From: Aquabacterium sp. J223
Lineage (GTDB): Bacteria > Pseudomonadota > Gammaproteobacteria > Burkholderiales > Burkholderiaceae_C
Direction: 5' to 3'
Assembly: GCF_024666615.1 (NCBI RefSeq)
Contig: NZ_CP088297.1
Span: 4,258,501 to 4,322,500 of the forward strand
DNA: 64,000 bases
Shown here piece by piece: positions 54,515 to 63,261 of this stretch. The notes below the pieces were generated by a model. It saw nothing but the letters and a program-made list of their open reading frames with translations. It was not told where the DNA came from and searched no databases. Every line of letters starts with the position of its first letter. Positions within the stretch are counted from its first letter, which is position 1. The translations under genes were made by a program, and so were the position numbers.

Positions 54515-54790
54515 GAAGCTGCCCCGCGCGACGAGGCGTCCTGGCTCGACCTAGGCCCGTACCTGCAGAGCGTGATGCTGGCCGCCCGCGGCCTGGACAC
54601 CTGCCCGCAGGTGAGCCTCGCGCCCGACCACGCGGTCATCGCGCCGCGGTTGGGCATGCCGGCCGACCCCGTGACGGTGTGCGGCCTGTCGCTGGGCTGA
54701 CGTGACGAGCAGGCGCCGGTGGCTGCGCTGGGCATCCCCCGGCGCACCGTGGACGGGTTCGTGCAGACCCGCGGCTTCCGGCCGTGCCCT
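54515..54790 (+). pseudogene. Nitroreductase family, C-terminal remnant
   Basis: The frame reads ASWLDLGPYLQSVMLAARGLDTCPQ, then DHAVIAPRLGMPADPVTVCGLSLG and a stop at 54698-54700. This is the C-terminal third of an FMN-dependent nitroreductase (WLDLG, SVMLAA, GLDTCPQ and the VCGLSLG strand). The last strand seems to follow in another frame (VAALGIPRRTVDGFVQTRGF, about 54719-54778), so there is also an internal disruption. No N-terminal part is found to the left, where the low-G+C island ends; the other half was not found on the far side of the island either. Confidence 0.7.
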
Positions 54791-54796
54791 GGCGGC

Positions 54797-55936
54797 TCAG
54801 CCGTTCGGCTTCAGCGTCACCTTGGTCCAGCCGTCCTCGCGGGCGTCGAAGTTCTTGTACGCCTCCGGCGCCTGCTCCAGCGGCAGCTCGTGCGAGACGA
54901 TCCACGACGGCTCGACCTTGTCCTGCTCGATGAGGCGGCTGAGGAAGCGGTTGTAGGCCTTCACCGGGCACTGGCCGGTGCCCAGCTTCTGGCCCTTGAA
55001 CCAAAACATGCCGAAGTCGAAGGCCATCTGCCCGCGCCGCTGCAGCGCCTCCTTGGCGTTCGGGTCCTGCGGCACGAACACGCCCACGCAGCCGATGTGG
55101 CCGGTGAACTTCACCGCGTTGACGAGGTTGTTCATCGTGAGGTTGGGCACCTCCTCCTGGTGCCGGTTGCAGCACTGGTAGCCCACGCACTCGCAGCCGC
55201 AATCCGCGCCGCGGCCGCCGGTCAGCTCCATCACCCGCTCGAGGCCGCCGCCTTCGGTGTCGTCGATGGCCACCGCGCCGATCTGCTCGGCCAGCGCCAG
55301 CCGGTCCTTGTGGGTGTCGACCACCATCACCAGGCTCGCGCCCTTGACCGTGGCCGACAGCGCCGCCATCAGGCCCACCGGTCCGGCGCCGTAGATCACC
55401 ACCGACTGGCCGGGCCGCAGCTGTGCCATCTCGGTGGCGTGGTAGCCCGTCGGGAAGATGTCCGACAGCATCACATAGTCGTTCTGCTTCTCCGCCGCGT
55501 CGCGCGGCAGGATCAGGCAGTTGTAGTCGGCGTAGGGCACGCGAAGCAGTTGCGCCTGCCCGCCGTGGTAGGGCCCCATGTCGGCAAAGCCATAGGCCGC
55601 GCCGGCAAGGCCCGGATTGCAGGTCAGGCAGTAGTTGCTCAGGCCCCGCTCGCAGTTCTCGCAGAAACCGCAGCCGATGTTGAACGGCACCGACACCATG
55701 TCGCCGACCTTGACCTGGTCGACGGCCGGGCCGACCTCGATCACCTCGCCGACGTTCTCGTGGCCGAGGATGCGGCCGGGCCGCATGTCGGTGCGGCCCT
55801 CGTACATGTGGAGGTCGGAGCCGCAGATGTTGGTGCGGGTGATGCGGACCACCGCGTCGGTCGGACGCTCGATCCGCGCGTCGGGCATGTCCTGGACGCT
55901 GACGTCGCGCGGCCCGTTGTAGACGAGGGCCTTCAT
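54797..55936 (-). CDS. Zinc-dependent alcohol dehydrogenase (formaldehyde-dehydrogenase-like)
   Basis: A 379-residue medium-chain dehydrogenase similar to the FdhA at 25855 but divergent. Catalytic zinc ligands occur in NICGSDLHMYEG and GHENVGEVIEVG; the structural zinc loop is CGFCENCERGLSNYC. FPTGYHATEMAQ and GPVGLMAALSA mark the cofactor domain, and CGCECVGYQCCNRHQEE is unusually Cys-rich. It overlaps the hemerythrin gene by four bases (ATGA). The substrate could be formaldehyde or another alcohol/aldehyde; it may act in stress or detoxification with the hemerythrin. Confidence 0.9.
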   Translation of the reverse strand: MKALVYNGPRDVSVQDMPDARIERPTDAVVRITRTNICGSDLHMYEGRTDMRPGRILGHENVGEVIEVGPAVDQVKVGDMVSVPFNIGCGFCENCERGLSNYCLTCNPGLAGAAYGFADMGPYHGGQAQLLRVPYADYNCLILPRDAAEKQNDYVMLSDIFPTGYHATEMAQLRPGQSVVIYGAGPVGLMAALSATVKGASLVMVVDTHKDRLALAEQIGAVAIDDTEGGGLERVMELTGGRGADCGCECVGYQCCNRHQEEVPNLTMNNLVNAVKFTGHIGCVGVFVPQDPNAKEALQRRGQMAFDFGMFWFKGQKLGTGQCPVKAYNRFLSRLIEQDKVEPSWIVSHELPLEQAPEAYKNFDAREDGWTKVTLKPNG

Positions 55937-56439
55937 GACGCCACCTTCTTCTTTCCGGCCGGCATGGGCGCCGGCTTACCGCTCTGCAGTTCCTTCTTCC
56001 GCGCATACAGCCGTGGCGCCAGGCCGCGCAGGTCCGCGGTGGAGTAGCGCGCCTTCAGGAACACCTGCTCGCGCTCGTCCATCACGTGGTCCATGACGGT
56101 GGCGAAGAGTTGCTGCACCGTGCCGTCATACGCCGCGTCGGTGGGCGGCATGGCCTGGATCTGGGCGATCGCCGCCTTGGCCTCGGCGTGCTCTTCCAGC
56201 GCCTCGTCCATCAGCACATCGTCCCGGATGGCGGCCCGCACCTCGGGATAGAAGATCTCCTCTTCGATCTGCGTGTGCACGCCGAGGTCGCCACAGATCT
56301 TCAGCGCGAGCCGCTGTTTCGCCTCGGGCGCCGCGCCGTTGTCGCACAGGGCCTGGTAGTCGAGGAACAGTTTCTGGACCAGTTTGTGGTCCGCATCCAG
56401 CAGGTCGACGGCGTCGACGTAGGCAAGCGTGGCGCTCAT
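55933..56439 (-). CDS. Hemerythrin HHE-domain protein
   Basis: A 168-residue four-helix protein with the hemerythrin HHE cation-binding pattern: DADHKLVQKLFLDYQAL, VHTQIEEEIFYPEVRA and LEEHAEAKAAI, then VMDHVMDEREQVFLKA. The C-terminus is a Lys-rich tail. It may bind a di-iron centre and sense or carry oxygen or nitric oxide. It is the first gene of a two-gene unit with the zinc dehydrogenase. An inverted repeat TCACCG-N5-CGGTGA (56564-56580) lies upstream, between it and the small peptide gene. Confidence 0.9.
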   Translation of the reverse strand: MSATLAYVDAVDLLDADHKLVQKLFLDYQALCDNGAAPEAKQRLALKICGDLGVHTQIEEEIFYPEVRAAIRDDVLMDEALEEHAEAKAAIAQIQAMPPTDAAYDGTVQQLFATVMDHVMDEREQVFLKARYSTADLRGLAPRLYARKKELQSGKPAPMPAGKKKVAS

Positions 56440-56649
56440 GGGGAATCCTTTCGAGGGGGTCGATGGAGTCTGGACCGGCGGTTCCATGTCGGCCACCCAG
56501 GGCGCACCGGCACTCTGTATCCGATCCCCGGGGCGGGATTCACGCTGACAACAGTCCTCCGCTTCACCGACAGGCGGTGATCCCGTCCGCCGCTGGTGGC
56601 TCACCCGCTGGCCGCCTAAGGTGATGTCCACCACTCCAAGGAGGCGTCT

Positions 56650-56727
56650 ATGGGCAAGTACTTCATCGCTTGGTTGCTCGGCGTCCCGGGCATCGTCCTC
56701 GTGCTGCTCTATTTCTTCTTTCGGTGA
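56650..56727 (+). CDS. 25-residue single-pass membrane peptide
   Basis: A very short gene with a strong ribosome site: AAGGAGG five bases before the ATG. The product starts MGKYFIAWLLGVPGIVLVLL and ends YFFFR, a single membrane-spanning helix with a basic and polar start. Such small hydrophobic proteins are common in stress loci of this group. It stands between the divergent hemerythrin unit and a secreted repeat protein. No function is known; the combination of ribosome site, length and composition makes translation likely. Confidence 0.65.
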   Translation: MGKYFIAWLLGVPGIVLVLLYFFFR

Positions 56728-56837
56728 ACCACCGAAGCGCGTCGAAGGCTCCTGTCAGGGATCGTTCTCCCAGAAACCGACGGCCGGCGGCACCTGAATT
56801 GCCAGCGTTTTTGCTCCACAACACACAGGAGACCTCC

Positions 56838-57195
56838 ATGAAGGCCAAACTTGTTGCGCTCATCGCAGGCGCCGCCCTCGTCGGCATCGCCCAGGCACAG
56901 TCCGCCGTCGGCGAAGCCGCGCGTGACACCGGCGCCGCCGCCAAGGCCGCGGTGACCCCCGGCGACCAGAACATGGGCCGCACCCCCGAACAACCGCAGC
57001 GGCGGCCTCATGGGCAATGACCAGCCCGGCGGCGCGGCGGGCCGTGCCGCGGAGGCGGCGGTGACGCCGGGCGACCAGAACATGGGCCGGACCCCGAACA
57101 ACCGCAGCGGCGGTCTGATGGGCAACGACCGCACCGGCACCGACGCCGGCACCAACGTTCGCAGCACCCGCGCGCCGCGCGCCGACCGGGGCTGA
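56838..57195 (+). CDS. Secreted small protein with two tandem repeats, frameshifted
   Basis: A signal peptide (MKAKLVALIAGAALVGIAQA) is followed by two copies of VTPGDQNMGRTPNNRSGGL-MGND separated by a Gly/Ala-rich linker, and a basic end. In the first copy the C5 run at 56983-56987 has one C too many compared with the second copy (C4), shifting the frame; removing it yields one 118-residue protein. The DNA of the two copies is also about 85-90% alike over some 75 bases. Function is unknown; a periplasmic or extracellular place is expected. Confidence 0.75.
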
Positions 57196-57202
57196 TCGAC
57201 GG

Positions 57203-57231
57203 CGGACGGGCCGGGCCAGGCCCGGTCCGCT
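57203..57231. terminator. Possible bidirectional hairpin between convergent genes
   Basis: CGGACGGGCCGGGCC-A-GGCCCGGTCCG can pair over most of its length, with a loop of about one base and a bulge. It lies between the repeat protein and the convergent efflux operon. No T-run follows on either strand, so it is a weak candidate. Confidence 0.35.
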
Positions 57232-57246
57232 CGGCCACGGCCAAGC

Positions 57247-58692
57247 TCAGCCCCGCTCCCACCCCCCACCCAACGCCCGGATCAACCCCACCGTCGCCTG
57301 CGCCTGCGCCGCGCGCACCTGCACCTGCTGGCGGCGGTTGCGCAGCTCGCTGCGCTGGGCGTCGAGCAGTTCGAGCTGGCCGATGAGGCCGTTGCGGTAG
57401 CGCACGCCGGACAGCGCGGTGGCGCGGGCCGCGGCGGCCACGGCGCGGGTCTGGGCTTCGGCCTGGGCGCGCAGCAGGCGCAGCGACGCCAACTCGTCCT
57501 CCACCTCGCGCACCGCCACCAGCACCTGTTCGCGGTAGCCGGCCGCCGCGCCGTCGAACTCGGCGCGGGCGTTGGCGATGCCGGCGTCGCGCCGGCCGCC
57601 GTCGAAGATCGGCAGCGACAGCAGCGCACCGAGGCCCCACGCCCTGGACGACCAGCGCAGCAGGTCGCCCAGGTCGGGCGACGCGGTGCCGGCCGAGGTG
57701 GTCAGCGACAGGCTGGGGAACCACGCCGCCTGCGCCACGCCGATGCGGGCCTGCGCGGCCAGCAGCCGGCGCTGCGCCGAGGCCACGTCGGGCCGCCGCG
57801 CCAGCACGGTGGCGGGCAGGCCGGCGGGGATGGCGGGCAGCGCGGTGTCGAACGCGCCGTCGGTGGCCGCCAGCGCGAAGCCCGATGCCGGTTCGCCCAG
57901 CAGCTGCGCCAGCGCATGTTCCAGCAGCTGGCGCTGCCGCTCCACGCTCAGCGCGTCGGACTCGGTGCCCGCCAGTTCGCTCTTCACCCGTTCGGCGTCC
58001 AGTTCGCCGACGTCGCCGGCCGACAGCCGGCGCTCGGTCAGGCGCAGCGTGTCGCGCTGGGCGCGCAGGGTGTCGGCCACGATGGCGCGCTCGGCGTCCA
58101 GGCCGCGCAGCGCCAGGTAGGTCTGCGCCACGCTGGCCTGCACCATCAGCCGCGTGCTCTCCAGCAGCGCGGCCTGGGCCTCGGCGTCCAGCGACGCGGC
58201 ATCGCTGGCCCGTGCCAGGCGGCCGGACAGGTCCACCTCCCAGTTCAGCCGTGCGGCCAGGCTGTCCTGGGTGAACGGCCGGTTCGCCAGCAGCGGCTGC
58301 GTGGCCCGGTTGGCGCCGGCGGCGAGGTCGATCACCGGGCGGCGCTGGGCCTGCGCCTGCAGCAGCAGCGACTGGGCCTGCGCCAGGCGCGCGGCCGCGG
58401 TCTGCAGCGAGGTGTTGCGCTCGCCGGCGCGCTGCACCAGGTCGTCGAGCACCGGGTCGTTGAACACCGACCACCAGCGGCCGCGCGGCTGCGCGTCGGC
58501 CGGCGCGGCGACGGTCCACCGGCCGGCCTGCGGGACGGCCGCACCGGCCGAGCCGGCGTCGGCCGTCGACTGTTCCTTGAAGGCGACGGGCACCGGCTGC
58601 AGGGCCTGCGTGTCCACCGGAGGCGGCGCGGTGGCGCAGCCGGCCAGCAGCAGGGCGGCGAACAGGGAAGTGAAGGCAAAGGATCGGGTCAT
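57247..58692 (-). CDS. Outer-membrane efflux lipoprotein (NodT/OprM family)
   Basis: A 481-residue outer-membrane factor of a tripartite drug pump. The lipobox is LLLAGCATA, so the mature protein is lipid-anchored at its Cys. It has the two repeated coiled-coil halves of the TolC/NodT fold (WWSVFNDPVLDDLVQRAGERN..., and RRLLAAQARIGVAQAAWFPSLSLTTSAG). ATG at 58692 is used. It is the last gene of the efflux set and is 16 bases from the RND gene. Confidence 0.94.
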   Translation of the reverse strand: MTRSFAFTSLFAALLLAGCATAPPPVDTQALQPVPVAFKEQSTADAGSAGAAVPQAGRWTVAAPADAQPRGRWWSVFNDPVLDDLVQRAGERNTSLQTAAARLAQAQSLLLQAQAQRRPVIDLAAGANRATQPLLANRPFTQDSLAARLNWEVDLSGRLARASDAASLDAEAQAALLESTRLMVQASVAQTYLALRGLDAERAIVADTLRAQRDTLRLTERRLSAGDVGELDAERVKSELAGTESDALSVERQRQLLEHALAQLLGEPASGFALAATDGAFDTALPAIPAGLPATVLARRPDVASAQRRLLAAQARIGVAQAAWFPSLSLTTSAGTASPDLGDLLRWSSRAWGLGALLSLPIFDGGRRDAGIANARAEFDGAAAGYREQVLVAVREVEDELASLRLLRAQAEAQTRAVAAAARATALSGVRYRNGLIGQLELLDAQRSELRNRRQQVQVRAAQAQATVGLIRALGGGWERG

Positions 58693-58708
58693 GGTGGGCT
58701 CCCTGGTC

Positions 58709-61700
58709 TCATTCGTGGTGGGACCGCGGCGCCGCGGGCTGCGCCGCCGTGACGGCACCGCCGTGGGTCACCACCGGCGCGTGCTGCCCGCCGTGGTGCG
58801 CCAGCGGCCGGTTGCCGGCCATGCGCCGCAGCACCACGTAGAACACCGGCGTGAGGAAGAGGCCGAAGGCGGTGACGCCGATCATCCCGGCGAACACGGC
58901 CACGCCCATCGCGCTGCGCATCTCGGCACCGGCGCCGGTGGACAGCACCAGCGGCAGCACGCCCATGACGAAGGCCAGCGAGGTCATGAGGATGGGCCGA
59001 AGCCGCAGCCGCGCCGCCTCCACCGCGGCCTGCACCGGCGTGCGGCCGGCGATCTCCAGCTCGCGGGCGAACTCGACGATGAGGATGGCGTTCTTCGCCG
59101 AGAGGCCCACCAGCACCACCAGGCCGATCTGGGTGAAGACGTTGTTGTCGCCGCCGTCCAGCCAGACCCCGGTCATCGCCGCCAGCAAGCCCATCGGCAC
59201 GATGAGGATGATGGCGATCGGCAGCGTCAGGCTTTCGTACTGCGCGGCCAGCACGAGGAAGACCAGCAGGATGGCCAGCGGGAACACCCAGACGGCGGAG
59301 TTGCCGGCCAGGATCTCCTGGTAGGTCAGCTCGGTCCATTCGAAGCTGACGCCGGGCGGCAGCGTCTCCTTGGCGATGCGCTCGATCGCGTCCTGCGCCT
59401 GGCCCGACGAATAGCCGGGCGCCGGGCCGCCGTTGATGTCGGCCGAGAGGAAGCCGTTGTAGCGCATGGCGCGCTCCGGCCCGAAGCTGGGCTCCACGGT
59501 CATCAGCGCCGACAGCGGCACCATCTCGCCCGACGCCGACCGCACCTTGAGCAGCCCCACGTCCTCGGCCCGCGCGCGGAAGGGCGCGTCGGCCTGCACC
59601 CGCACCGAGTAGGTCCGGCCGAACTGGTTGAAGTCGTTGACGTACAGGCTGCCGAGGTAGATCTGCAGGGTGTCGAAGATGTCGGTCACCGGGATGCCGA
59701 GCTGCCGCGCCTTGGTGCGGTCGATGTCGGCATAGAGCTGCGGCACGTTGACCTGCCAGCTCGAGAACACGCCCGCCAGCTCCGGCGCCTGGTAGGCCTT
59801 GGCCATGAAGGCCTTGACGGCCTGGTCCATGGCCTCATAGCCCACCGAGCCGCGGTCCTGCAGCTGCAGCTTGAAGCCGCCGGTGGTGCCCAGCCCGGCC
59901 ACCGGCGGCGGCGGGAACATGACGATGAAGGCGTCCTCGATGCCGGCGAAGGCCTTGTTCAGTTCGCCGGCGATCGCCTGCGCGCTGAGGGACGGATCCC
60001 TGCGCTCGTCGAAGGGCTTCAGCATCGCGAAGGCGATGCCCGAGTTCGAGCTGTTGGTGAAGCCGTTGATCGACAGCCCCGGGAAGGCCAGCGAGCCCTC
60101 GATGCCCGGCGTCTTCTTCATGATGTCGCCCATGCGGCGGATCACCTCGTCGGTGCGGTCCAGCGTGGCGCCGTCGGGCAGCTGGGCGAAGCCGATCAGG
60201 TACTGCTTGTCCTGCGTCGGCACGAAGCCCGAGGGCACGGCCTTGAACAGCAGCACCGTGGCGCCGGCCAGCACGAGGTAGACGCCGAAGGCCATCGCCT
60301 TGCGCGACAGGACGCCCTGCACGCCGCGGCCGTAGGCGGTGGAGCCGCGGCCGAAGGCGTTGTTGAAGCCGCGGAACAGCCAGCCGAAGGCACGGTCCAT
60401 GCCGCGCGTCAGCGCGTCCCTCGGCGCGTCGTGGCCCTTGAGCAGCAGCGCGGCCAGCGCCGGCGACAGCGTCAGCGAGTTGACCGCCGAGATCACCGTG
60501 GAGATGGCGATGGTCACCGCGAACTGCTTGTAGAACTGCCCCGTCAGGCCGCTGATGAAGGCCAGCGGCACGAACACCGCCACCAGCACCAGGGCGATGG
60601 CGATGATGGGACCGGACACCTCGCGCATCGCGCGGTAGGTGGCGTCGCGGGGCGACAGGCCGGCGGCGATGTTGCGCTCGACGTTCTCCACCACCACGAT
60701 GGCGTCGTCGACCACGATGCCGATGGCCAGCACCAGTCCGAACAGGCTCAGGGCGTTGATCGACAGCCCCAGCAGGTGCAGCACGGCGAAGGTGCCGACG
60801 ATGGACACCGGCACCGCCAGCAGCGGGATGATGGACGCGCGCCAGGTCTGCAGGAACAGGATGACGACCAGCACCACCAGCAGCACCGCCTCGATCAGCG
60901 TGTGCACCACCGATTCGATCGACGCCCGCACGAACTGCGTCGGGTCGTAGGCGATGCGGTACTCCACGCCCTCGGGCATCTGTTTCTGCAGCTCGTCCAT
61001 CGTGGCGCGCACCGCGGCCGAGATGTCCAGCGCGTTGGAGCCGGGCGCCTGGAAGACCCCGGTGCCCACCGCCGGCGCGTTGTCCAGCAGGCTGCGCAGC
61101 GAGTAGTCGGCCGCGCCCAGCTCGATGCGGGCGATGTCGCGCAGGCGCACCACGCTGCCGCCCGGCCCGCTCTTGACGATGATGTCGCCGAACTCGGCCT
61201 CGCTCTTCAGACGGCCCTGGGCGTTGATGGACATCTGCACGTCCACGCCCTTCAGGCCCGGCGATGCGCCGACCACGCCGGCGGCGGCCTGCACGTTCTG
61301 CTCGCGGATGGCCCTGACCACGTCGCCGGCGGCGATGCCGTGCTCGGCCGCCTTCTGCGGGTCCAGCCATGCGCGCATGGCGTACTCGCCGCCTCCCCAG
61401 GTCATCACCTGGCCGACGCCGGGAATGCGCGCCAGCTTGTCGCGCACGTTCAGCAGCACGTAGTTGCGCAGGTAGTCCATGTCGTAGCGCCCGTTGGGCG
61501 AGACGAGGTGGACCACCATGGTCAGGTCGGGCGAGCTCTTCACCGTGCTGATGCCCAGCCGGCGCACCTCCTCCGGCAGCCGCGGCTCGGCCTGCGCCAC
61601 CCGGTTCTGCACCAGCTGCTGCGCCTTGTCGGGGTCGGTGCCCAGCTTGAACGTCACGGTCAGCGTCATCAGGCCGTCGGTGGTGGCCTGGCTGCCCATG

Positions 61701-61936
61701 TAGAGCATGCCCTCGACGCCGTTGATCGATTCCTCCAGCGGCGTGGCCACCGTCTCGGCGATGACCTTGGGGTTGGCGCCCGGGTAGCGGGCGTTGACCA
61801 CCACCTGCGGCGGCACCACCTCGGGGTACTCGGAGATGGGCAACGCCTTCAAGGCGATCAGCCCGCCGAGGAAGATCAGCAGCGACAGCACGCCGGCGAA
61901 GATCGGCCGGTCGATGAAGAATTTCGAGAGGTTCAT
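58709..61936 (-). CDS. RND-family multidrug efflux pump, inner-membrane subunit (MexF-like)
   Basis: A 1075-residue HAE1-family proton-driven drug pump. The first residues NLSKFFIDRPIFAGVLSLLI and PISEYPEVVPPQVVV match MexF closely; twelve membrane helices with two large periplasmic loops are evident, and GIVVDDAIVVVENVERN contains the proton-relay Asp pair. It is between the adaptor and the outer-membrane factor, the normal order. It should expel antibiotics and aromatic compounds. Confidence 0.95.
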   Translation of the reverse strand: MNLSKFFIDRPIFAGVLSLLIFLGGLIALKALPISEYPEVVPPQVVVNARYPGANPKVIAETVATPLEESINGVEGMLYMGSQATTDGLMTLTVTFKLGTDPDKAQQLVQNRVAQAEPRLPEEVRRLGISTVKSSPDLTMVVHLVSPNGRYDMDYLRNYVLLNVRDKLARIPGVGQVMTWGGGEYAMRAWLDPQKAAEHGIAAGDVVRAIREQNVQAAAGVVGASPGLKGVDVQMSINAQGRLKSEAEFGDIIVKSGPGGSVVRLRDIARIELGAADYSLRSLLDNAPAVGTGVFQAPGSNALDISAAVRATMDELQKQMPEGVEYRIAYDPTQFVRASIESVVHTLIEAVLLVVLVVILFLQTWRASIIPLLAVPVSIVGTFAVLHLLGLSINALSLFGLVLAIGIVVDDAIVVVENVERNIAAGLSPRDATYRAMREVSGPIIAIALVLVAVFVPLAFISGLTGQFYKQFAVTIAISTVISAVNSLTLSPALAALLLKGHDAPRDALTRGMDRAFGWLFRGFNNAFGRGSTAYGRGVQGVLSRKAMAFGVYLVLAGATVLLFKAVPSGFVPTQDKQYLIGFAQLPDGATLDRTDEVIRRMGDIMKKTPGIEGSLAFPGLSINGFTNSSNSGIAFAMLKPFDERRDPSLSAQAIAGELNKAFAGIEDAFIVMFPPPPVAGLGTTGGFKLQLQDRGSVGYEAMDQAVKAFMAKAYQAPELAGVFSSWQVNVPQLYADIDRTKARQLGIPVTDIFDTLQIYLGSLYVNDFNQFGRTYSVRVQADAPFRARAEDVGLLKVRSASGEMVPLSALMTVEPSFGPERAMRYNGFLSADINGGPAPGYSSGQAQDAIERIAKETLPPGVSFEWTELTYQEILAGNSAVWVFPLAILLVFLVLAAQYESLTLPIAIILIVPMGLLAAMTGVWLDGGDNNVFTQIGLVVLVGLSAKNAILIVEFARELEIAGRTPVQAAVEAARLRLRPILMTSLAFVMGVLPLVLSTGAGAEMRSAMGVAVFAGMIGVTAFGLFLTPVFYVVLRRMAGNRPLAHHGGQHAPVVTHGGAVTAAQPAAPRSHHE

Positions 61937-61955
61937 GGCAGTGGCCCCGTGCCGT

Positions 61956-63176
61956 TCAGCGCGCCGCGACGTTGACGGCCGTGTCGGCCTGCGCCGTCAT
62001 CGGCACCGGCTGCGGCGCGATCACGGCGCCCGGACGCACCCGGTGCAGGCCGTTGACCACCACCCGCTCGCCGGGCTGCAGGCCTTCGGTGACGATGCGC
62101 AGGCCGTCCACCGGCGCGCCCAGCTTCACCTCGCGCCAGACCGCCTTGTGGTCGCGGTCGACGACGATGACGAAGCGCTTGCTCTGGTCGGTGCCCACCG
62201 CCCGCTCGCTGACCAGCAGCGCGGTCTCGCCGCGCGGCTGGCCCATGCGCAGCCGCGCGAACTGGCCGGGCATCAGCCGGCCCTCGCGGTTGTCGAACAC
62301 CGCGCGCAGGCGCACCGTGCCGCTCTTGCCGTCGACCTGGTTGTCGACCAGCTGCAGCCGGCCCTCCACCGGACCGTCGGTGCCTTCCATGCGCACCGGG
62401 ATGCGCTCGACCTGGCCGCGCGCCAGCGCGCCGCCGGGCAGGTCGTGCAGCGCGCGGGCGACGAGCTGCTCGTCCGCGTCGAAGCTGGCGTAGATCGGGT
62501 GCACCGAGACCAGCGTGGTCAGCACCGGCGCGTTGGGCCCGGCGGCGACCAGGTTGCCGGCGGTGACCTCGGCCTTGCCGATGCGCCCGGCCACCGGCGC
62601 GCGCACCTGGGTGTACGACAGCGACAGCCGGGCCGACTGCAGCGCCGCCTGCGCCGCCCGCAGGTTGGCCTCGGCCTCGCGCAGGCCGTGGCCGCGTTCG
62701 TCGAACTCGCGCTGCGCGATGGCGCGGTCCTCCCACAGCCGCTCGGCGCGCTGCTGCTCGCTGCGGGCCTGCGCCAGCCGCGACTGGGCGGCGGCGAGCT
62801 GCGCTTCGGCACGCTCGACCTCGGCCGCGTACGGCGCCGGGTCCAGGCTGACCAGCAGGTCGCCCTCCTTCACCAGCGCGCCCTCGCGGAAGTGCACCGC
62901 CTGCAGCGAGCCGGCCACCCGCGGGCGCACCTCCACCCGCTGCACCGCCTCCAGCCGGCCGGAGAACTCGCGCCAGGCGCTGACCTCGCGCTGCACCACC
63001 TCGGCCACCGACACCGGCACGGCGGGCGGCGCGGCGGCGGCCGGCGGCGCCTCGGCCTGGCTGGCCGCCAGGCCGAACAGGGCCGAGCCCACTGCGCCGA
63101 GCGCCACCACGGCGGTGAGCACGGACAGGCCGGCGACGACGGGCCGGCGGACGAGGGTCTGGTGCAGGTTGGGCAT
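61956..63176 (-). CDS. RND efflux periplasmic adaptor (MexE-like)
   Basis: A 406-residue membrane-fusion protein. A hydrophobic N-terminal anchor (VVAGLSVLTAVVALGAVGSALFGLA, residues 13-37), the lipoyl halves RVEVRPRVAGSLQAVHFREGALVKEGDLL and YTQVRAPVAGRIGKAEVTAGNLV, a coiled-coil hairpin of residues about 115-180 between them, and the beta-barrel domain with VRAVFDN-type strand (VRLRAVFDNREGRLMPGQFARL). Its stop lies 20 bases before the RND start. It is the first gene of the efflux operon unless the hydrolase upstream belongs too. Confidence 0.95.
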   Translation of the reverse strand: MPNLHQTLVRRPVVAGLSVLTAVVALGAVGSALFGLAASQAEAPPAAAAPPAVPVSVAEVVQREVSAWREFSGRLEAVQRVEVRPRVAGSLQAVHFREGALVKEGDLLVSLDPAPYAAEVERAEAQLAAAQSRLAQARSEQQRAERLWEDRAIAQREFDERGHGLREAEANLRAAQAALQSARLSLSYTQVRAPVAGRIGKAEVTAGNLVAAGPNAPVLTTLVSVHPIYASFDADEQLVARALHDLPGGALARGQVERIPVRMEGTDGPVEGRLQLVDNQVDGKSGTVRLRAVFDNREGRLMPGQFARLRMGQPRGETALLVSERAVGTDQSKRFVIVVDRDHKAVWREVKLGAPVDGLRIVTEGLQPGERVVVNGLHRVRPGAVIAPQPVPMTAQADTAVNVAAR

Positions 63177-63261
63177 GTGAAGTTCTCCTGGAAGGGCGGG
63201 CAAACGCGGGCCGGCGCTGGCGGCACGGGCGGCCAACGGGCGGCATCGGGACACGGTGGGG

